64,000 nucleotides of DNA from Methylophilaceae bacterium (GCA_027488395.1 JAIYBT010000010.1:217446-281445), one strand, 5' to 3'. Shown: positions 8,014 to 18,123, counted from the first letter of the stretch. The notes: generated by a model not told the origin, from the sequence alone. Numbers and translations are program-made.

Positions 8014-9458
8014 ACAGGCTCCACAGGTTGATCCGACAGGGATGATTGACTTCGCGCTTGCTCCATTCGCTCACGAATAGACGCTTCACGATGGGCTATT
8101 TTTGGTAAATCATTGACCGCTAGAGAAGCAACACCCCAATCGAGCATTTCATCTTGTACATACCGTTTTTTGAGTTGCCAAGCAATTTGCGCCCGCGCCA
8201 GCTCAACACCAAGATAAAACGCATGCGAAGCATCCTGATCCACATTTAATCCAGGATAAAACGCATAGGGGTCTTGATGAATTTGATGTCCATCGCGGTT
8301 GTACACATGCACACCTTGTTCGCTGACCATAATTCGAAAGCTTGGGTCTTTGATTTGTGTTGCCATGGTTTCAATTTCCACAGATTGATATGGAAACGGT
8401 TTACGACCATGCAAGCCCAATAATCCAGCGCTATATCCACGTGGCAAGCGTTGATCTTGCTTGGCGCGATACATGATGCGCCGTGCAATGTCGGCCTCTG
8501 CGATTGCATAACTGGCGTGTTGGCTGACCGATGTCGCTAACACTGCGTTGATATTCAGTTCGCTAATCAGCCCAAATAAGATGGCATTGATACCCGTGGT
8601 ATCCGCATCTGTCAGCTCGGTCAAATTGCCAACACCCATCATGACAGGAATGTTCGGATAGCGTTTGCGTAATTTGTGATAGCGCACAATCGAATCCGTC
8701 AGCCCAAAATGGATGGGATCTAAAATCGGATCTGCAATAAAGGCACGCCCATGCTTGAGACAGTGCTCAATAGCACGATACAAACTGGCCAGATTGCCAG
8801 CCTTCGCGGGAATTAAAATGGGTGTCGATGCAACTTGATCTGCGACCCAAAGACTATTTTCATGCAAACTGAGTAGATAATCAGCACCAGCTTGGCCAGC
8901 CGCCAATAAATCTTCAGCCAACATGGAATCTACACTGACCTGAAACCCAGCTGCCTTTAACGCTTTAACAGTATCGATCATGTGTGCAAAGGGTTTGCTG
9001 GGCAAACAACCTAAGTCAATCACATCGGCGCCTTGCGCCTTAAAATGGTGGGCTTTTGCAAGGATCTGATCAATGCTTAGATCAGGTGCATCAACAATTT
9101 CACCAAAAATCAATACATTGTGCTGCGTTAAATCTGGCGTTTTGCCTTGCTGTCCAAAATATTGAGGCAAATCCTTTAAATCAGTCGGACCCCGCTCTAC
9201 TGGCACGCCCCATTGATTGGCTAGCGGAGAAAGATCCCCCTGACACAAGCCAGGCACGATCACCTTATCGACTTGCGCAACCTGAGGAATGCGTCTTGCA
9301 ATCAAAGCAGGCGTCATTAAAGCGGCTACTGACACCCCAATTTGTTTAATCTGATAGTTAAACGATGCACTTTTGTTTTCTAGCTGTATGGCTTCCAACA
9401 CACGGTGCAGGCTTTGCTCTGCAAGCTTGCCAGTTAAAAAAAGGTAGTTGTTGGCCAT
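8010..9458 (-). CDS. Dihydropteroate synthase-like protein of H4MPT biosynthesis
   Basis: A 482-residue protein with an N-terminal domain of about 130 residues (DUF6513-like) and a pterin-binding TIM barrel: EIVDAPDLS, GADVIDLGCLPSKP, VSVDSMLAEDLLAAGQAGADYLLS, IADPILDP, VMMGVGNLTELTDAD. These recall dihydropteroate synthase but the protein is much longer and is typical of genomes with H4MPT, where it probably joins the pterin to the ribosylated aminobenzene unit. A C-terminal region of about 170 residues has no function I recognise. It starts 5 bp after the dmrB-like stop and overlaps the DUF447 gene by 4 bp. Confidence 0.82.
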   Translation of the reverse strand: MANNYLFLTGKLAEQSLHRVLEAIQLENKSASFNYQIKQIGVSVAALMTPALIARRIPQVAQVDKVIVPGLCQGDLSPLANQWGVPVERGPTDLKDLPQYFGQQGKTPDLTQHNVLIFGEIVDAPDLSIDQILAKAHHFKAQGADVIDLGCLPSKPFAHMIDTVKALKAAGFQVSVDSMLAEDLLAAGQAGADYLLSLHENSLWVADQVASTPILIPAKAGNLASLYRAIEHCLKHGRAFIADPILDPIHFGLTDSIVRYHKLRKRYPNIPVMMGVGNLTELTDADTTGINAILFGLISELNINAVLATSVSQHASYAIAEADIARRIMYRAKQDQRLPRGYSAGLLGLHGRKPFPYQSVEIETMATQIKDPSFRIMVSEQGVHVYNRDGHQIHQDPYAFYPGLNVDQDASHAFYLGVELARAQIAWQLKKRYVQDEMLDWGVASLAVNDLPKIAHREASIRERMEQARSQSSLSDQPVEPV

Positions 9459-9463
9459 AGGCC

Positions 9464-10057
9464 CTAGACCGAACCCGCATCTATAATTTCGATCCCAGTT
9501 TGCAAATGCAATGCGTGGGTTTGGATCAATCGTTGCATCAAGGTCTGTTGCAAATGCGTGATATCTTCCACAACGGTAGTCAGCGCAAACTGTTTTAAAC
9601 GTTGCACATTATCAAGATCGATCTGCCGAGGATAAACCTTGACCAGATGGTCGCGTGGCGCTTCAGACTCCAACTCAGGCGCTGTATCACAAGCAAACAC
9701 AATACTTGGTACCTGCGTTTTACCTGCTTGCGCAAATAAATTGGTGACCAAACTGTCGGATAACCCATACGCCATTTTCGCAATGGTGTTGGAAGTTGCA
9801 GGCGAAATCACTAGCGTGTGATATTGGCCAGTATAAAAATGTTCAACGGGTACACTGCTTGCTGTTTTATCCTGAAAGACCTTGTGACCAGTGGCCTCTA
9901 GTTGAGATTGAAAGCCATATTGACGAATAATTTCAGCGGCTGCTCGGCTTAAATAAATATCAACCGTTTGCAAGGTTTGCAATAACGCCAATGACTCCCG
10001 TAAATAGTGCCCAGAGCCGGTTATGGCCCAAGCTAACCGTTGTTCATTGGCGTGCAT
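9464..10057 (-). CDS. dmrB: Flavoprotein, dihydromethanopterin reductase DmrB-like
   Basis: A 197-residue protein of the flavoprotein/HFCD fold: AWAITGSGHYLRESL near the start, LVISPATSNTIAKMAYGLSDSLVTNLFAQA in two adjoining pieces in the middle, and IVFACDTAPE. The PATSNT motif binds flavin phosphate in the family. Archaeal and betaproteobacterial DmrB reduce dihydromethanopterin to H4MPT, the last step of cofactor synthesis, and this gene sits directly before the dihydropteroate-synthase-like gene. It lies 19 bp after purA. Other HFCD flavoproteins are possible, but the context favours DmrB. Confidence 0.78.
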   Translation of the reverse strand: MHANEQRLAWAITGSGHYLRESLALLQTLQTVDIYLSRAAAEIIRQYGFQSQLEATGHKVFQDKTASSVPVEHFYTGQYHTLVISPATSNTIAKMAYGLSDSLVTNLFAQAGKTQVPSIVFACDTAPELESEAPRDHLVKVYPRQIDLDNVQRLKQFALTTVVEDITHLQQTLMQRLIQTHALHLQTGIEIIDAGSV

Positions 10058-10076
10058 GTAACAGTCGTCTCAACAT

Positions 10077-11411
10077 TTAAGCAAAGGGGTGCTGTAATAC
10101 GATGGTTTCGTCGCGCTCAGGCCCCGTCGAGACAATGGCAATCGGCACACCGCACAGCGCTTCTAGTCGTTTTAAATAGTGCTGGGCATTTTTGGGTAAG
10201 GCATCCCAGGTTTTGACACCAAATGTACTGTCAGTCCAGCCATTCACGGTTTCATAGATCGGCTGACACCGCGCCACATCATCCGCCCCGACAGGGAGCA
10301 TATCCACGTGTTGACCATCCAGCATATAGCCAGTACAAATATTGAGGGTTTCGATGCCATCGAGCACATCTAATTTGGTAATACATAAGCCGGTCAAACC
10401 ATTAATCCGTGCAGAGCGACGCAGCGCCGCAGCATCAAACCAGCCACAACGACGTTTACGCTTAGTGACGGTACCAATCTCTTGGCCGACCGTTGACATT
10501 TGATGACCTGGCGCGCCATCCGTATCAATATCCAATTCACTTGGAAACGGTCCACCACCTACACGGGTGGTATAGGCTTTAGTAATGCCCAGCACATAAT
10601 GCAACATGTTGGCGCCCACACCTGTGCCAGCTGAGGCTTGCCCAGCGATGCAATTACTGGAGGTGACATATGGATAAGTACCATGATCAATGTCTAGTAA
10701 TGTACCTTGCGCGCCCTCGAATAACAAATGTTCACCACGCGCGTTTGCCTCATACAAGGCAGCAGATATATCCGCCACCATGGGTTTGAGTTGGCTGGCA
10801 TGTTGCATACTTGCATCGTATTGTTGATTAAAATCAACCGCGGACGCACCTAAGTATTGGGTTAACACAAAGTTGTGATAATCAATCACCTCACGCAATT
10901 TTTCAGCAAAGCGGGTTGGGTAAAACAAATCGTATACACGTAAAGCGCGTCGAGCGACTTTATCTTCGTAAGCTGGGCCGATGCCCTTACCCGTTGTCCC
11001 AATTTTTTTATCAGCGGCACGTTTAGCTTCACGCGCCACGTCTACTGCCACGTGGTGAGACAAAATAAGCGGGCAACCTGGGCTCACTTTTAGACGGTTT
11101 TTTACATCCAGCCCGCCCTGCTCTAACGTTGCAATTTCATGAAGCAAATGGGTGGTGTCTAACACCACGCCATTGCCGATGTAGCAATTTACCCCAGTAC
11201 GCACAATGCCTGAAGGCACTAAATTTAACTTGTAAACTTTTTGAGCATCCCCTTGGCCAACCACCAAGGTATGACCTGCGTTATGTCCACCTTGAAAACG
11301 CACCACACCTTGCGCATGATCGGTCAACCAATCAACGATTTTGCCTTTACCTTCGTCGCCCCATTGCGTACCAATTACAACGACGTTCTTTGCTTGTCTA
11401 ACCTGTGTCAT
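10077..11411 (-). CDS. purA: Adenylosuccinate synthetase
   Basis: GTP-dependent ligase of 444 residues converting IMP and Asp to adenylosuccinate in AMP synthesis. N-terminal [18 protein letters not shown] is the P-loop signature, followed by GGHNAGHT, the second signature GIGPAYEDK, and [10 protein letters not shown] and [12 protein letters not shown]. Length slightly above the usual 430. It lies 24 bp after hisZ, the betaproteobacterial hfq-hflX-hflK-hflC-hisZ-purA order, and leads into the cofactor genes. Confidence 0.97.
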   Translation of the reverse strand: MTQVRQAKNVVVIGTQWGDEGKGKIVDWLTDHAQGVVRFQGGHNAGHTLVVGQGDAQKVYKLNLVPSGIVRTGVNCYIGNGVVLDTTHLLHEIATLEQGGLDVKNRLKVSPGCPLILSHHVAVDVAREAKRAADKKIGTTGKGIGPAYEDKVARRALRVYDLFYPTRFAEKLREVIDYHNFVLTQYLGASAVDFNQQYDASMQHASQLKPMVADISAALYEANARGEHLLFEGAQGTLLDIDHGTYPYVTSSNCIAGQASAGTGVGANMLHYVLGITKAYTTRVGGGPFPSELDIDTDGAPGHQMSTVGQEIGTVTKRKRRCGWFDAAALRRSARINGLTGLCITKLDVLDGIETLNICTGYMLDGQHVDMLPVGADDVARCQPIYETVNGWTDSTFGVKTWDALPKNAQHYLKRLEALCGVPIAIVSTGPERDETIVLQHPFA

Positions 11412-11435
11412 ATGCTTACGATCAAAAAGAAGTTT

Positions 11436-12608
11436 TTAAGAGGCAGTCTTCGCACTGAGGGCGATCACTTGCCAGTGACCATCGACCTTGGCTAAGGTCC
11501 GATCACAATTCATTTCCTGTGGATATACTTCAAGGGCTGGTAGGGCTTCAACCACAATCTGACCTTGCGCCCTAAGCGCTGCAATTGCATCACTCAAACT
11601 GGGGTCATCTACTGCAGGCGCTAAAATAGCTTGCTCGGGTATGGCTGGGCCTAATGCATGTAACGCACCGCGTAAATCAAGACTAAACCCAGTTGCAGGG
11701 CGGGCACGCCCAAAGGCCGCCCCCACCTCATCATAGCGGCCACCAAGTGCAAGCGGGCCAGCATAGCCTTTGGCATAAGCCGCAAACACAATGCCACTAT
11801 GATAGTGATAGCCACGCAACTCACTTAAATCAAACGTCACCGTGACATGTGCATGACTCAATTGATCCGCTACGGCTTCAAGCGCGCGCAAGGCATCCAA
11901 AATTTCAGGGGTTTCAGGCAGTACTTCTCGCGCCTGGGCGAGCACTTCGCGGCCGCCATGCAATTGCGTTAAACCGATAAACGCTTGCTGTGATTTTTGC
12001 GGTAGCTTGGCCACCAATTGTTTCACCTGTGCAATATCTTTGCTTTGTAAGGCCGCTTGCAGCGCCACTTCTTGATGTGTTTCTAATTGTGCACTGTGCG
12101 ACAACGCGGCAAAGATGGCAACATGACTTAGATCTAAATAAAGTGTATTTAAACCAAGCAATTGCAACGCTTTAATCATCAATTGTTGCACTTCAATATC
12201 GCTGGCAATGCCTGCATGGCCATATAATTCTGCACCTAATTGCAACGGCTCACGGGTGCGCGCAAGGCCATCTGGCTGGGTACGCAACACTGTACCCGCA
12301 TAACACAAGCGTGAAACCCCTTGGTGATTGAGCATATGTGCATCAATACGGGCGGCTTGCGGCGTGGTGTCTGCACGCAATCCCATCAGCCGACCCGTCA
12401 ACTGATCCACCACTTTGAATGTGGCGATATCAAGATCATGCCCGGTACCCGTTAATAAAGACTCAACGTACTCCATCATTGGAGGCATTACATACTGATA
12501 ACCATGGACGCGAAATAGGTCCAACAATTGTCGACGGTAATGTTCAAGACGTGCCGCCTCTGCAGGCAAAACGTCTTCTATATATTCAGGAAGTAACCAA
12601 TTATGCAT
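11436..12608 (-). CDS. hisZ: ATP phosphoribosyltransferase regulatory subunit
   Basis: HisZ of 390 residues is a catalytically inactive HisRS paralogue that activates short HisG in histidine synthesis. Visible: WLLPEYIEDVLPAEAARLE, motif 2-like region (LRADTTPQAARIDAH, YAGTVLRTQPDG) and GGRYDEVGAAFGRARPATGFSLDLR. The frame is open up to 12686, but the ATG at 12608 (MHNWLLPEY) matches the family N-terminus. It follows the terminator at 12687-12713, so it may have its own promoter. hisG is not in the window. Confidence 0.93.
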   Translation of the reverse strand: MHNWLLPEYIEDVLPAEAARLEHYRRQLLDLFRVHGYQYVMPPMMEYVESLLTGTGHDLDIATFKVVDQLTGRLMGLRADTTPQAARIDAHMLNHQGVSRLCYAGTVLRTQPDGLARTREPLQLGAELYGHAGIASDIEVQQLMIKALQLLGLNTLYLDLSHVAIFAALSHSAQLETHQEVALQAALQSKDIAQVKQLVAKLPQKSQQAFIGLTQLHGGREVLAQAREVLPETPEILDALRALEAVADQLSHAHVTVTFDLSELRGYHYHSGIVFAAYAKGYAGPLALGGRYDEVGAAFGRARPATGFSLDLRGALHALGPAIPEQAILAPAVDDPSLSDAIAALRAQGQIVVEALPALEVYPQEMNCDRTLAKVDGHWQVIALSAKTAS

Positions 12609-12686
12609 CTTCACATTATACCCGCAAACCCGCTCCCTAGCACAGCTGGCGCGTAACGCTTGCGATAAGTTATTGTCGCAAAACAT

Positions 12687-12713
12687 AAAAAAAGCATCTT
12701 TTTCAAGATGCTT
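12687..12713 (-). terminator. Rho-independent terminator after the hfl operon
   Basis: Stem AAGCATCTT / AAGATGCTT (12692-12700 with 12705-12713), loop TTTC, with an A-run on the left that gives a U-run for leftward transcripts. It separates DUF2065/hflC from hisZ. Confidence 0.8.
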
Positions 12714-12792
12714 TTGGTAGGGATTAATCAGGCCGTGCTGACCCTTTTAAACAACAGATCGTATTAGATGAAAACCGTTTGCGACCAACATC

Positions 12793-12975
12793 CTAAGGCA
12801 TATGGGCTAGTATCAACACCACACCAATCAGCACAGCCACAAATCCAACAAAACGAATCTGGCCATCTCTTAACGCTAATAACTTTTTAAAGGTTTCGCG
12901 CCACGCTTGGGTGAATAACAGCGGCATGACACCTTCTAGTAGCAACACCGCACCCAACACTAACCAAATATTCAT
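12793..12975 (-). CDS. DUF2065 small inner-membrane protein
   Basis: A 60-residue protein with two membrane segments (residues about 3-22 and 42-58) joined by a basic loop (WRETFKKLLALRDGQI). It matches DUF2065 (YjeT-like), commonly found directly after hflC; function unknown. It starts 25 bp after hflC and ends before the terminator, so it is the last gene of the hfq-hfl unit. Confidence 0.85.
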   Translation of the reverse strand: MNIWLVLGAVLLLEGVMPLLFTQAWRETFKKLLALRDGQIRFVGFVAVLIGVVLILAHMP

Positions 12976-13000
12976 GCGAATATCATGCGATCAAAAAAGA

Positions 13001-13870
13001 TTATTTTTTTCCTGCATTACGCATGTATTTAAAGAAATCTGAACTTTGATCAATCACAATCACATCAGACTTACTTTTAAAACTGTTTTTATACGCCTCT
13101 TGACTGCGATAAAACGCATAGAACTCTGGATTTTTACCAAACGACTGTGCATACACTTCAGAAGCTTTGGCATCGCCTTCGCCTTTTACTTTTTGCGCAT
13201 CGCGATAAGCTTCAGCCACAATCACCTCACGTTGACGATCCGCGTCAGCACGAATTTTCTCCGCGGCCGCTGCACCTTGTGAACGTAATTCGTTGGCAAC
13301 CGATTTACGCTCAGCTTCCATCCGTTGGTAAACAGACTCACTCACTTCTTTTGGCAAATCGACACGGCGTAAGCGGACATCTAATATCTGGATGCCCATT
13401 TGGCGACTTTCTTTGTCGGCGCGCTGACGTAAAATCTCCATGATTTCTGACCGTTCACCTGATACCACATCGTGAATAGTGCGTTTACCAAATTCTGCAC
13501 GTAAACCGTCGTTGACCATTTGTGACAAACGACGCTCAGCTTGTACTTCATCACCGCGCACGGATACGTAGTATTTGGCTGGATCAATAATGCGCCATTT
13601 AACAAACGAATCTACCAACACGTTTTTCTTTTCGCTGGTAATAAAACGGTCTGGCTCTTCCCAGTTGAGCGTTAAAATTCGCTTATCGTAATAGCGCACA
13701 TTCTCAACCATAGGCATTTTAAAATACAAGCCTGGCTGATTTTTGACTGAGACAATTTCACCCAAACGAAACACTAACGCATATTCGCGCTGATCCACGG
13801 TATACGCTGAAGATGTCACTACCACCAACAATACAAAAATGCCAATTAATATACTTCCGATATTTCTCAT
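13001..13870 (-). CDS. hflC: FtsH modulator HflC
   Basis: SPFH/band-7 protein of 289 residues, membrane-anchored by an N-terminal segment (residues 5-22), with the bulk in the periplasm. Visible: VDQREYALVFRLGEIVS, SEKKNVLVDSFVKWRI, RRVDLPKEVSESVYQRM and the C-terminal coiled coil rich in Ala, Glu and Arg (KVKGEGDAKASEVYA). HflC and HflK form a large complex that controls the FtsH protease. It is 24 bp after hflK. Confidence 0.95.
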   Translation of the reverse strand: MRNIGSILIGIFVLLVVVTSSAYTVDQREYALVFRLGEIVSVKNQPGLYFKMPMVENVRYYDKRILTLNWEEPDRFITSEKKNVLVDSFVKWRIIDPAKYYVSVRGDEVQAERRLSQMVNDGLRAEFGKRTIHDVVSGERSEIMEILRQRADKESRQMGIQILDVRLRRVDLPKEVSESVYQRMEAERKSVANELRSQGAAAAEKIRADADRQREVIVAEAYRDAQKVKGEGDAKASEVYAQSFGKNPEFYAFYRSQEAYKNSFKSKSDVIVIDQSSDFFKYMRNAGKK

Positions 13871-13894
13871 TGATTTGGATTCCTTTATTTCGGA

Positions 13895-15085
13895 CTAGCG
13901 AGACTCGCGGTCACGGCTTCTAAATGCATCGCGTGAACGTTCTACCACAGCGGGATCAAGGGTGGTTTCGGTAGCCGCTTTATCGGTGGGTGCAGTGGTT
14001 GAAGTTGTACCCATCGGAGCACCAGCTTGCCCCATCAGCTTATCCAATGGCAAATACAACATACTGTTACCGTTTTTCTGATCAATCAGCACCTTGCTGG
14101 TACTCGACAAAATCTGCTCTTGTGCATCGATATATAAGCGCTGACGGGTGACTTCAGGCGCTTTTTGATACTGCGCAAGAATTTGCTCAAAACGTGCCGC
14201 GTTACCGCGCGCTTCGTTTTCAACGCGTAACCGGTAACCTGCTGCTTCTTCAGACAATCTAGCCGCGGTACCCCGTGCTTTTGGAATCACATCGTTTGCA
14301 TAGGCTTGACCTTCATTTTTTTGACGCTCTAGATCTTGCTTGGCTTTGACGGCATCATCGAACGCCGCCTGCACTTGCTCGGGCGGCTGCGCATTTTGCA
14401 TGGTGATATTGACGATATTGACGCCAGATTTGTAACGATCTAACACCTCTTGCATCAATTTTTTGGCTTTTGCAGCCACTTCTTCACGGCCTTCATACAA
14501 CACAAAGTCCATTTTGCTTTTACCGACAATTTCACGAATAGCGGTTTCGGCGACGCCACGCACACTCTCTTCTGTGGAACGATTACTAAATTGGTAATCT
14601 TCAACAGATTTTAGGTTGTATTGCACGGCAAATTGTAAATCAATGATGTTTTCATCATCGGTCAACATCAGTGACTCGCGCATTTCTTTGCTGCGACCTG
14701 ATTCACTGTCAAACGAGCGATAGCCCATTTCAATGGTGCGTACTTGCTCAAGGTTAACATTTTCAACGGTTTCGATCGGAAATGGCAAATGCCAGCGTGG
14801 GCCTGGCATGGTAGTTTCAACGTGTTTACCAAAACGTAATACCACGCCGCGAGAACCCTGATCGACAATGTAAAAACCAGAACCCAACCAAATTAAAGCC
14901 ACAATACCAATAATAGGTGCAATAGGCAGCGGTTGCGGATTGGCATTAGGCGTGCGACCGCCAAAACCGCCGCCACCTTTGCCGCCAAACATACGACTTA
15001 ATTTTTGATTCAGCTCTTTGAACACTTCATCTAAATCTGGCGGGCCTTCGTTGTTTTTGTTCCAAAAGCCAGGGAATTTTTTCAT
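13895..15085 (-). CDS. hflK: FtsH modulator HflK
   Basis: HflK of 396 residues. The N-terminal cytoplasmic part is rich in Gly and Asn (GGKGGGGFGG), then a membrane segment (APIIGIVALIWLGSGFYIV), the SPFH domain (QGSRGVVLRFGKHVE, MLTDDENIIDLQFAVQY), the NIVNITMQNAQPPEQVQAAF signature, and a variable C-terminal tail. Start at 15085 is preferred over the longer frame (15106) because CGGAG stands 7 nt upstream and the family N-terminus is MKKFPGFWN-like. The longer frame would run up to the hflX stop. Confidence 0.95.
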   Translation of the reverse strand: MKKFPGFWNKNNEGPPDLDEVFKELNQKLSRMFGGKGGGGFGGRTPNANPQPLPIAPIIGIVALIWLGSGFYIVDQGSRGVVLRFGKHVETTMPGPRWHLPFPIETVENVNLEQVRTIEMGYRSFDSESGRSKEMRESLMLTDDENIIDLQFAVQYNLKSVEDYQFSNRSTEESVRGVAETAIREIVGKSKMDFVLYEGREEVAAKAKKLMQEVLDRYKSGVNIVNITMQNAQPPEQVQAAFDDAVKAKQDLERQKNEGQAYANDVIPKARGTAARLSEEAAGYRLRVENEARGNAARFEQILAQYQKAPEVTRQRLYIDAQEQILSSTSKVLIDQKNGNSMLYLPLDKLMGQAGAPMGTTSTTAPTDKAATETTLDPAVVERSRDAFRSRDRESR

Positions 15086-15106
15086 GTATAGACTCCGTAT
15101 TACCAT

Positions 15107-16234
15107 TTATACGTAAGCACTTTCTTCTGTGCTCAATTGCTTTAAATAATGTTGATGTTCAAGTAAGGCTTGGCGTAGATCTTCAAGGCCAATCCCCTCT
15201 TTTGCTGAAATGCGTACAGTGCGAATTTTACCATACTCATCTCGGTCAACGCCCGGCGCCATACCCAGGCGATCAATCTGATTCAGCACCAAAATCTGTG
15301 GCACATGCGCCGCTTGTATTTCGTTTAGAACAATATTCACTTGCTCAATTTGACTGTCACGATTAGGACTACCCACATCCACCACATGCAACAGTAAGTC
15401 CGCTTGCGCAGCCTCTTCTAAAGTAGCTCCAAACGCCTCAATCAGCGTTGTTGGTAGATGTTTAATAAAGCCTACTGTGTCAGATAACACCACAGGATAC
15501 CCATCTGGCAAATACATTTTGCGTGAAGTGGTATCCAAGGTCGCAAACAACTGATCAGCAGCGTACACCCCTGAATGCGTTAATCGATTAAATAAAGTCG
15601 ATTTACCGGCGTTGGTATAGCCCACCAATGACACCGTCATTAACTGTGAACGTTTACGTGCCCGCCTTTGCATACCGCGTTGTTGTTTGAGCTTATCCAA
15701 CTTTTCACGTAGTTGTTTTACCCGTACGCGTAACATTCTTCGGTCCAACTCGAGCTGCGTTTCACCAGGGCCACCGCGCACACCAATGCCACCTTTTTGC
15801 CGTTCGAGGTGGGTCCAGCCTCGGACTAATCGCGTTGACAAGTGTTCTAGTTGCGCTAACTCGACTTGCAATTTACCTTCATGCGATTGGGCACGTTGCG
15901 CAAATATATCCAAAATCAAGCCTGTTCTGTCCACAACGCGCGCCTCAAGTAGTTTCTCAAGGTTACGTTGCTGCGAGGGACTTAAGTCATGATTAAAAGC
16001 CGCTACTTTAGTGTCGTGTGCAAGCAACAAGGCTTTTAACTCATCGGCTTTGCCTGATCCAATAAAATACTTTGAATCGGGGGCTGAGCGCTTACCTTCT
16101 AACGTTGCAATGATATTGAGGCCTGCAGTGTCTGCAAGGTGACGGAGTTCTAGCAAACTTTCGTCATAGTCAGCATCCCCAAAATTAACGCTGACTAAAA
16201 CGACGGCATCTCCGCCCGTCGGTCGGTCAAACAT
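15107..16234 (-). CDS. hflX: Ribosome-associated GTPase HflX
   Basis: GTPase of 375 residues that splits or rescues stalled ribosomes. N-terminal domain has SAPDSKYFIGSGKADEL; a helical linker with VDRTGLILDIFAQRA and GGPGETQLELDRR; G domain with [14 protein letters not shown] (G1), DTVGFIKHLP (G3) and LNQIDR (G4). It lies 3 bp after hfq. The short C-terminal region is typical of betaproteobacterial HflX. Confidence 0.95.
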   Translation of the reverse strand: MFDRPTGGDAVVLVSVNFGDADYDESLLELRHLADTAGLNIIATLEGKRSAPDSKYFIGSGKADELKALLLAHDTKVAAFNHDLSPSQQRNLEKLLEARVVDRTGLILDIFAQRAQSHEGKLQVELAQLEHLSTRLVRGWTHLERQKGGIGVRGGPGETQLELDRRMLRVRVKQLREKLDKLKQQRGMQRRARKRSQLMTVSLVGYTNAGKSTLFNRLTHSGVYAADQLFATLDTTSRKMYLPDGYPVVLSDTVGFIKHLPTTLIEAFGATLEEAAQADLLLHVVDVGSPNRDSQIEQVNIVLNEIQAAHVPQILVLNQIDRLGMAPGVDRDEYGKIRTVRISAKEGIGLEDLRQALLEHQHYLKQLSTEESAYV

Positions 16235-16237
16235 TCA

Positions 16238-16480
16238 TTAGGTTTCTTGAGGAGCGTCGTGTGGCCCAAGATTCACTGGGCGCGCAGGAACGATGGTTGA
16301 AATGGCATGCTTATACACCATTTGCGTAACAGTATTTTTGAGCAAAATTACATATTGATCAAAGGAATCAACTTGGCCTTGTAACTTAATGCCATTGACG
16401 AGGTAGATGGAAACTTGAACATGCTCTTTTCTAAGTACGTTTAAAAACGGGTCTTGTAACATTTGGCCTTTGTTATTCAT
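16238..16480 (-). CDS. hfq: RNA chaperone Hfq
   Basis: Hfq of 80 residues. The Sm1 ([21 protein letters not shown], read from residue 11) and Sm2 ([12 protein letters not shown]) motifs are intact, with proximal-face residues and the KH pair present and a short acidic-free tail. It binds small RNAs and mRNAs; see the sRNA candidate after glgA. AAGGAG 9 nt before ATG fixes the start. First gene of hfq-hflX-hflK-hflC, 112 bp after gltX. Confidence 0.97.
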   Translation of the reverse strand: MNNKGQMLQDPFLNVLRKEHVQVSIYLVNGIKLQGQVDSFDQYVILLKNTVTQMVYKHAISTIVPARPVNLGPHDAPQET

Positions 16481-16592
16481 TTAGAGATGCTCCTTATTGA
16501 TTTTAGTCTTACTGGAGTGTTGTTATGCTGAACACCAATTCCATACAATGACTATGATTGTACTTATTTGTTCCAATTTCAATGGCTCGCCG

Positions 16593-17996
16593 CTATATTT
16601 TTGGAAATAAACTTCGAATCCGCTGTAAACAAACCTCTTTGCCCAATAACGCCATAACTTGATCAATACTTGGCGATTGTGCAACGCCAATCAAGGCCAC
16701 ACGCAATGGCATGGCAAGCTTAGGAAATTTAATCTGTTGTGCAGCCACCACCGTATTTAATACTTCATGCAAGGCATTCGCCGACCAATCGCATGCTTGG
16801 GCTTTGGTAACAAACGCTTCAATCACCACTGCAGTCTCGGGCGTAATGTGCTTTTCGGCATCCACGCTATTGACTGTAGGCGTCTGATAAAAAAAGGCAA
16901 TCTCTTGTGCGAGTTGATTGAGATTATTGCAACGTTCACGGTATAACGCCAATACGGCAGTTAAAGCAGGAAATGTAATATCCTGAATGCCTAATTGATG
17001 TAACCTTGGCGCCACTTCCTGAGCAATCTGCGCTAACGGTAACGTTTTAATATAGTGCGCATTTAGCCAATTGAGTTTTTCAGTATTAAATTGAGCAGCG
17101 GAAGGCGTAATATGATCAAGATCAAACCACTCACAAAACTGCGACATACTGAACACTTCATCATCGCCATGTGACCAGCCTAAACGCGCAAGATAATTGA
17201 GTACCGCTTCACGCAAATAACCGTCCTCGTGGTATTGCATGACACTCACTGCACCGTGACGTTTTGATAGTTTTTGACCGTCGTCACCTAAAATCATCGA
17301 TAAATGGGCATATTGCGGCACCTGCGCACCCAAAGCTTTAAGTAAATTAATTTGACGGGGCGTATTATTCACATGATCATCGCCACGTATCACCTGCGTA
17401 ATCCCCATCTCCCAATCATCGACCACCACACAAAAGTTATAGGTGGGTGTGCCGTCTGCACGCGCAATAATTAGATCATCTAACTCAGCATTCGCAATCT
17501 CAATACGACCTTTTACCAGATCATCCCAAACCACGACGCCTTCCGTTGGATTTTTAAAGCGGACAACAGGTTGTACGCCTGATGGCGGAACTGGCAATTG
17601 TTTGTCAGCAGCTGGACGCCATCGCCCGTCGTAACGTGGTTTTAAACCCTGCAACATTTGGCTTTCACGCAAAGCATCCAACTCTTCCTTACTACTGTAA
17701 CAATAATAAGCATGCCCAGCCGCTAGCAGATTGTTTAATACCTGCTTATACCTATCCATGCGTTGCATTTGATAATACGGACCTTCATCATGATCAAGTT
17801 GCAGCCAAGCCATGCCGTCTAAAATCGCCTGTACTGCTTCAGGTGTTGAGCGTGCCACATCGGTATCTTCAATACGCAAGATAAATTGTCCTGCATGACG
17901 TTTGGCATAAGCCCACGAAAACAAAGCGGTACGTGCACCGCCAATGTGTAGATAGCCTGTTGGGCTAGGAGCGAATCGGGTTTTTACTGCGGACAT
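16593..17996 (-). CDS. gltX: Glutamyl-tRNA synthetase
   Basis: Class I synthetase of 467 residues. TRFAPSPTGYLHIGGARTA carries the HIGH-type motif and KLSKRHG the KMSKS-type motif; DLIIARADGTPTYNFCVVVDD and IRGDDHVNNTPRQI are typical of the catalytic domain, followed by the anticodon-binding helical domain. ATG at 17996 (MSAVKTRF) is chosen over the 18008 start because the family begins just before the TRFAPSPTG strand and GAGAG lies upstream. Confidence 0.96.
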   Translation of the reverse strand: MSAVKTRFAPSPTGYLHIGGARTALFSWAYAKRHAGQFILRIEDTDVARSTPEAVQAILDGMAWLQLDHDEGPYYQMQRMDRYKQVLNNLLAAGHAYYCYSSKEELDALRESQMLQGLKPRYDGRWRPAADKQLPVPPSGVQPVVRFKNPTEGVVVWDDLVKGRIEIANAELDDLIIARADGTPTYNFCVVVDDWEMGITQVIRGDDHVNNTPRQINLLKALGAQVPQYAHLSMILGDDGQKLSKRHGAVSVMQYHEDGYLREAVLNYLARLGWSHGDDEVFSMSQFCEWFDLDHITPSAAQFNTEKLNWLNAHYIKTLPLAQIAQEVAPRLHQLGIQDITFPALTAVLALYRERCNNLNQLAQEIAFFYQTPTVNSVDAEKHITPETAVVIEAFVTKAQACDWSANALHEVLNTVVAAQQIKFPKLAMPLRVALIGVAQSPSIDQVMALLGKEVCLQRIRSLFPKI

Positions 17997-18088
17997 AATG
18001 ACTCTCAAATCAGATGAATCACTATTTTAACATGCCCTTGGTTTTTACTGGTTCGGTCCAAACCATAGACGCTTTACCAGCATGGATA

Positions 18089-18117
18089 TTGATGACCACT
18101 GCTAAACCCGTTATCAT
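18089..18117 (+). promoter_or_regulatory. Sigma-70 type promoter in front of a small hypothetical gene
   Basis: TTGATG (18089-18094), 17-nt spacer and TATCAT (18112-18117). The expected start of transcription is at or next to the ATG at 18124, leaving no leader and no ribosome site, so the message may be leaderless. Confidence 0.45.
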
Positions 18118-18123
18118 CAAACT

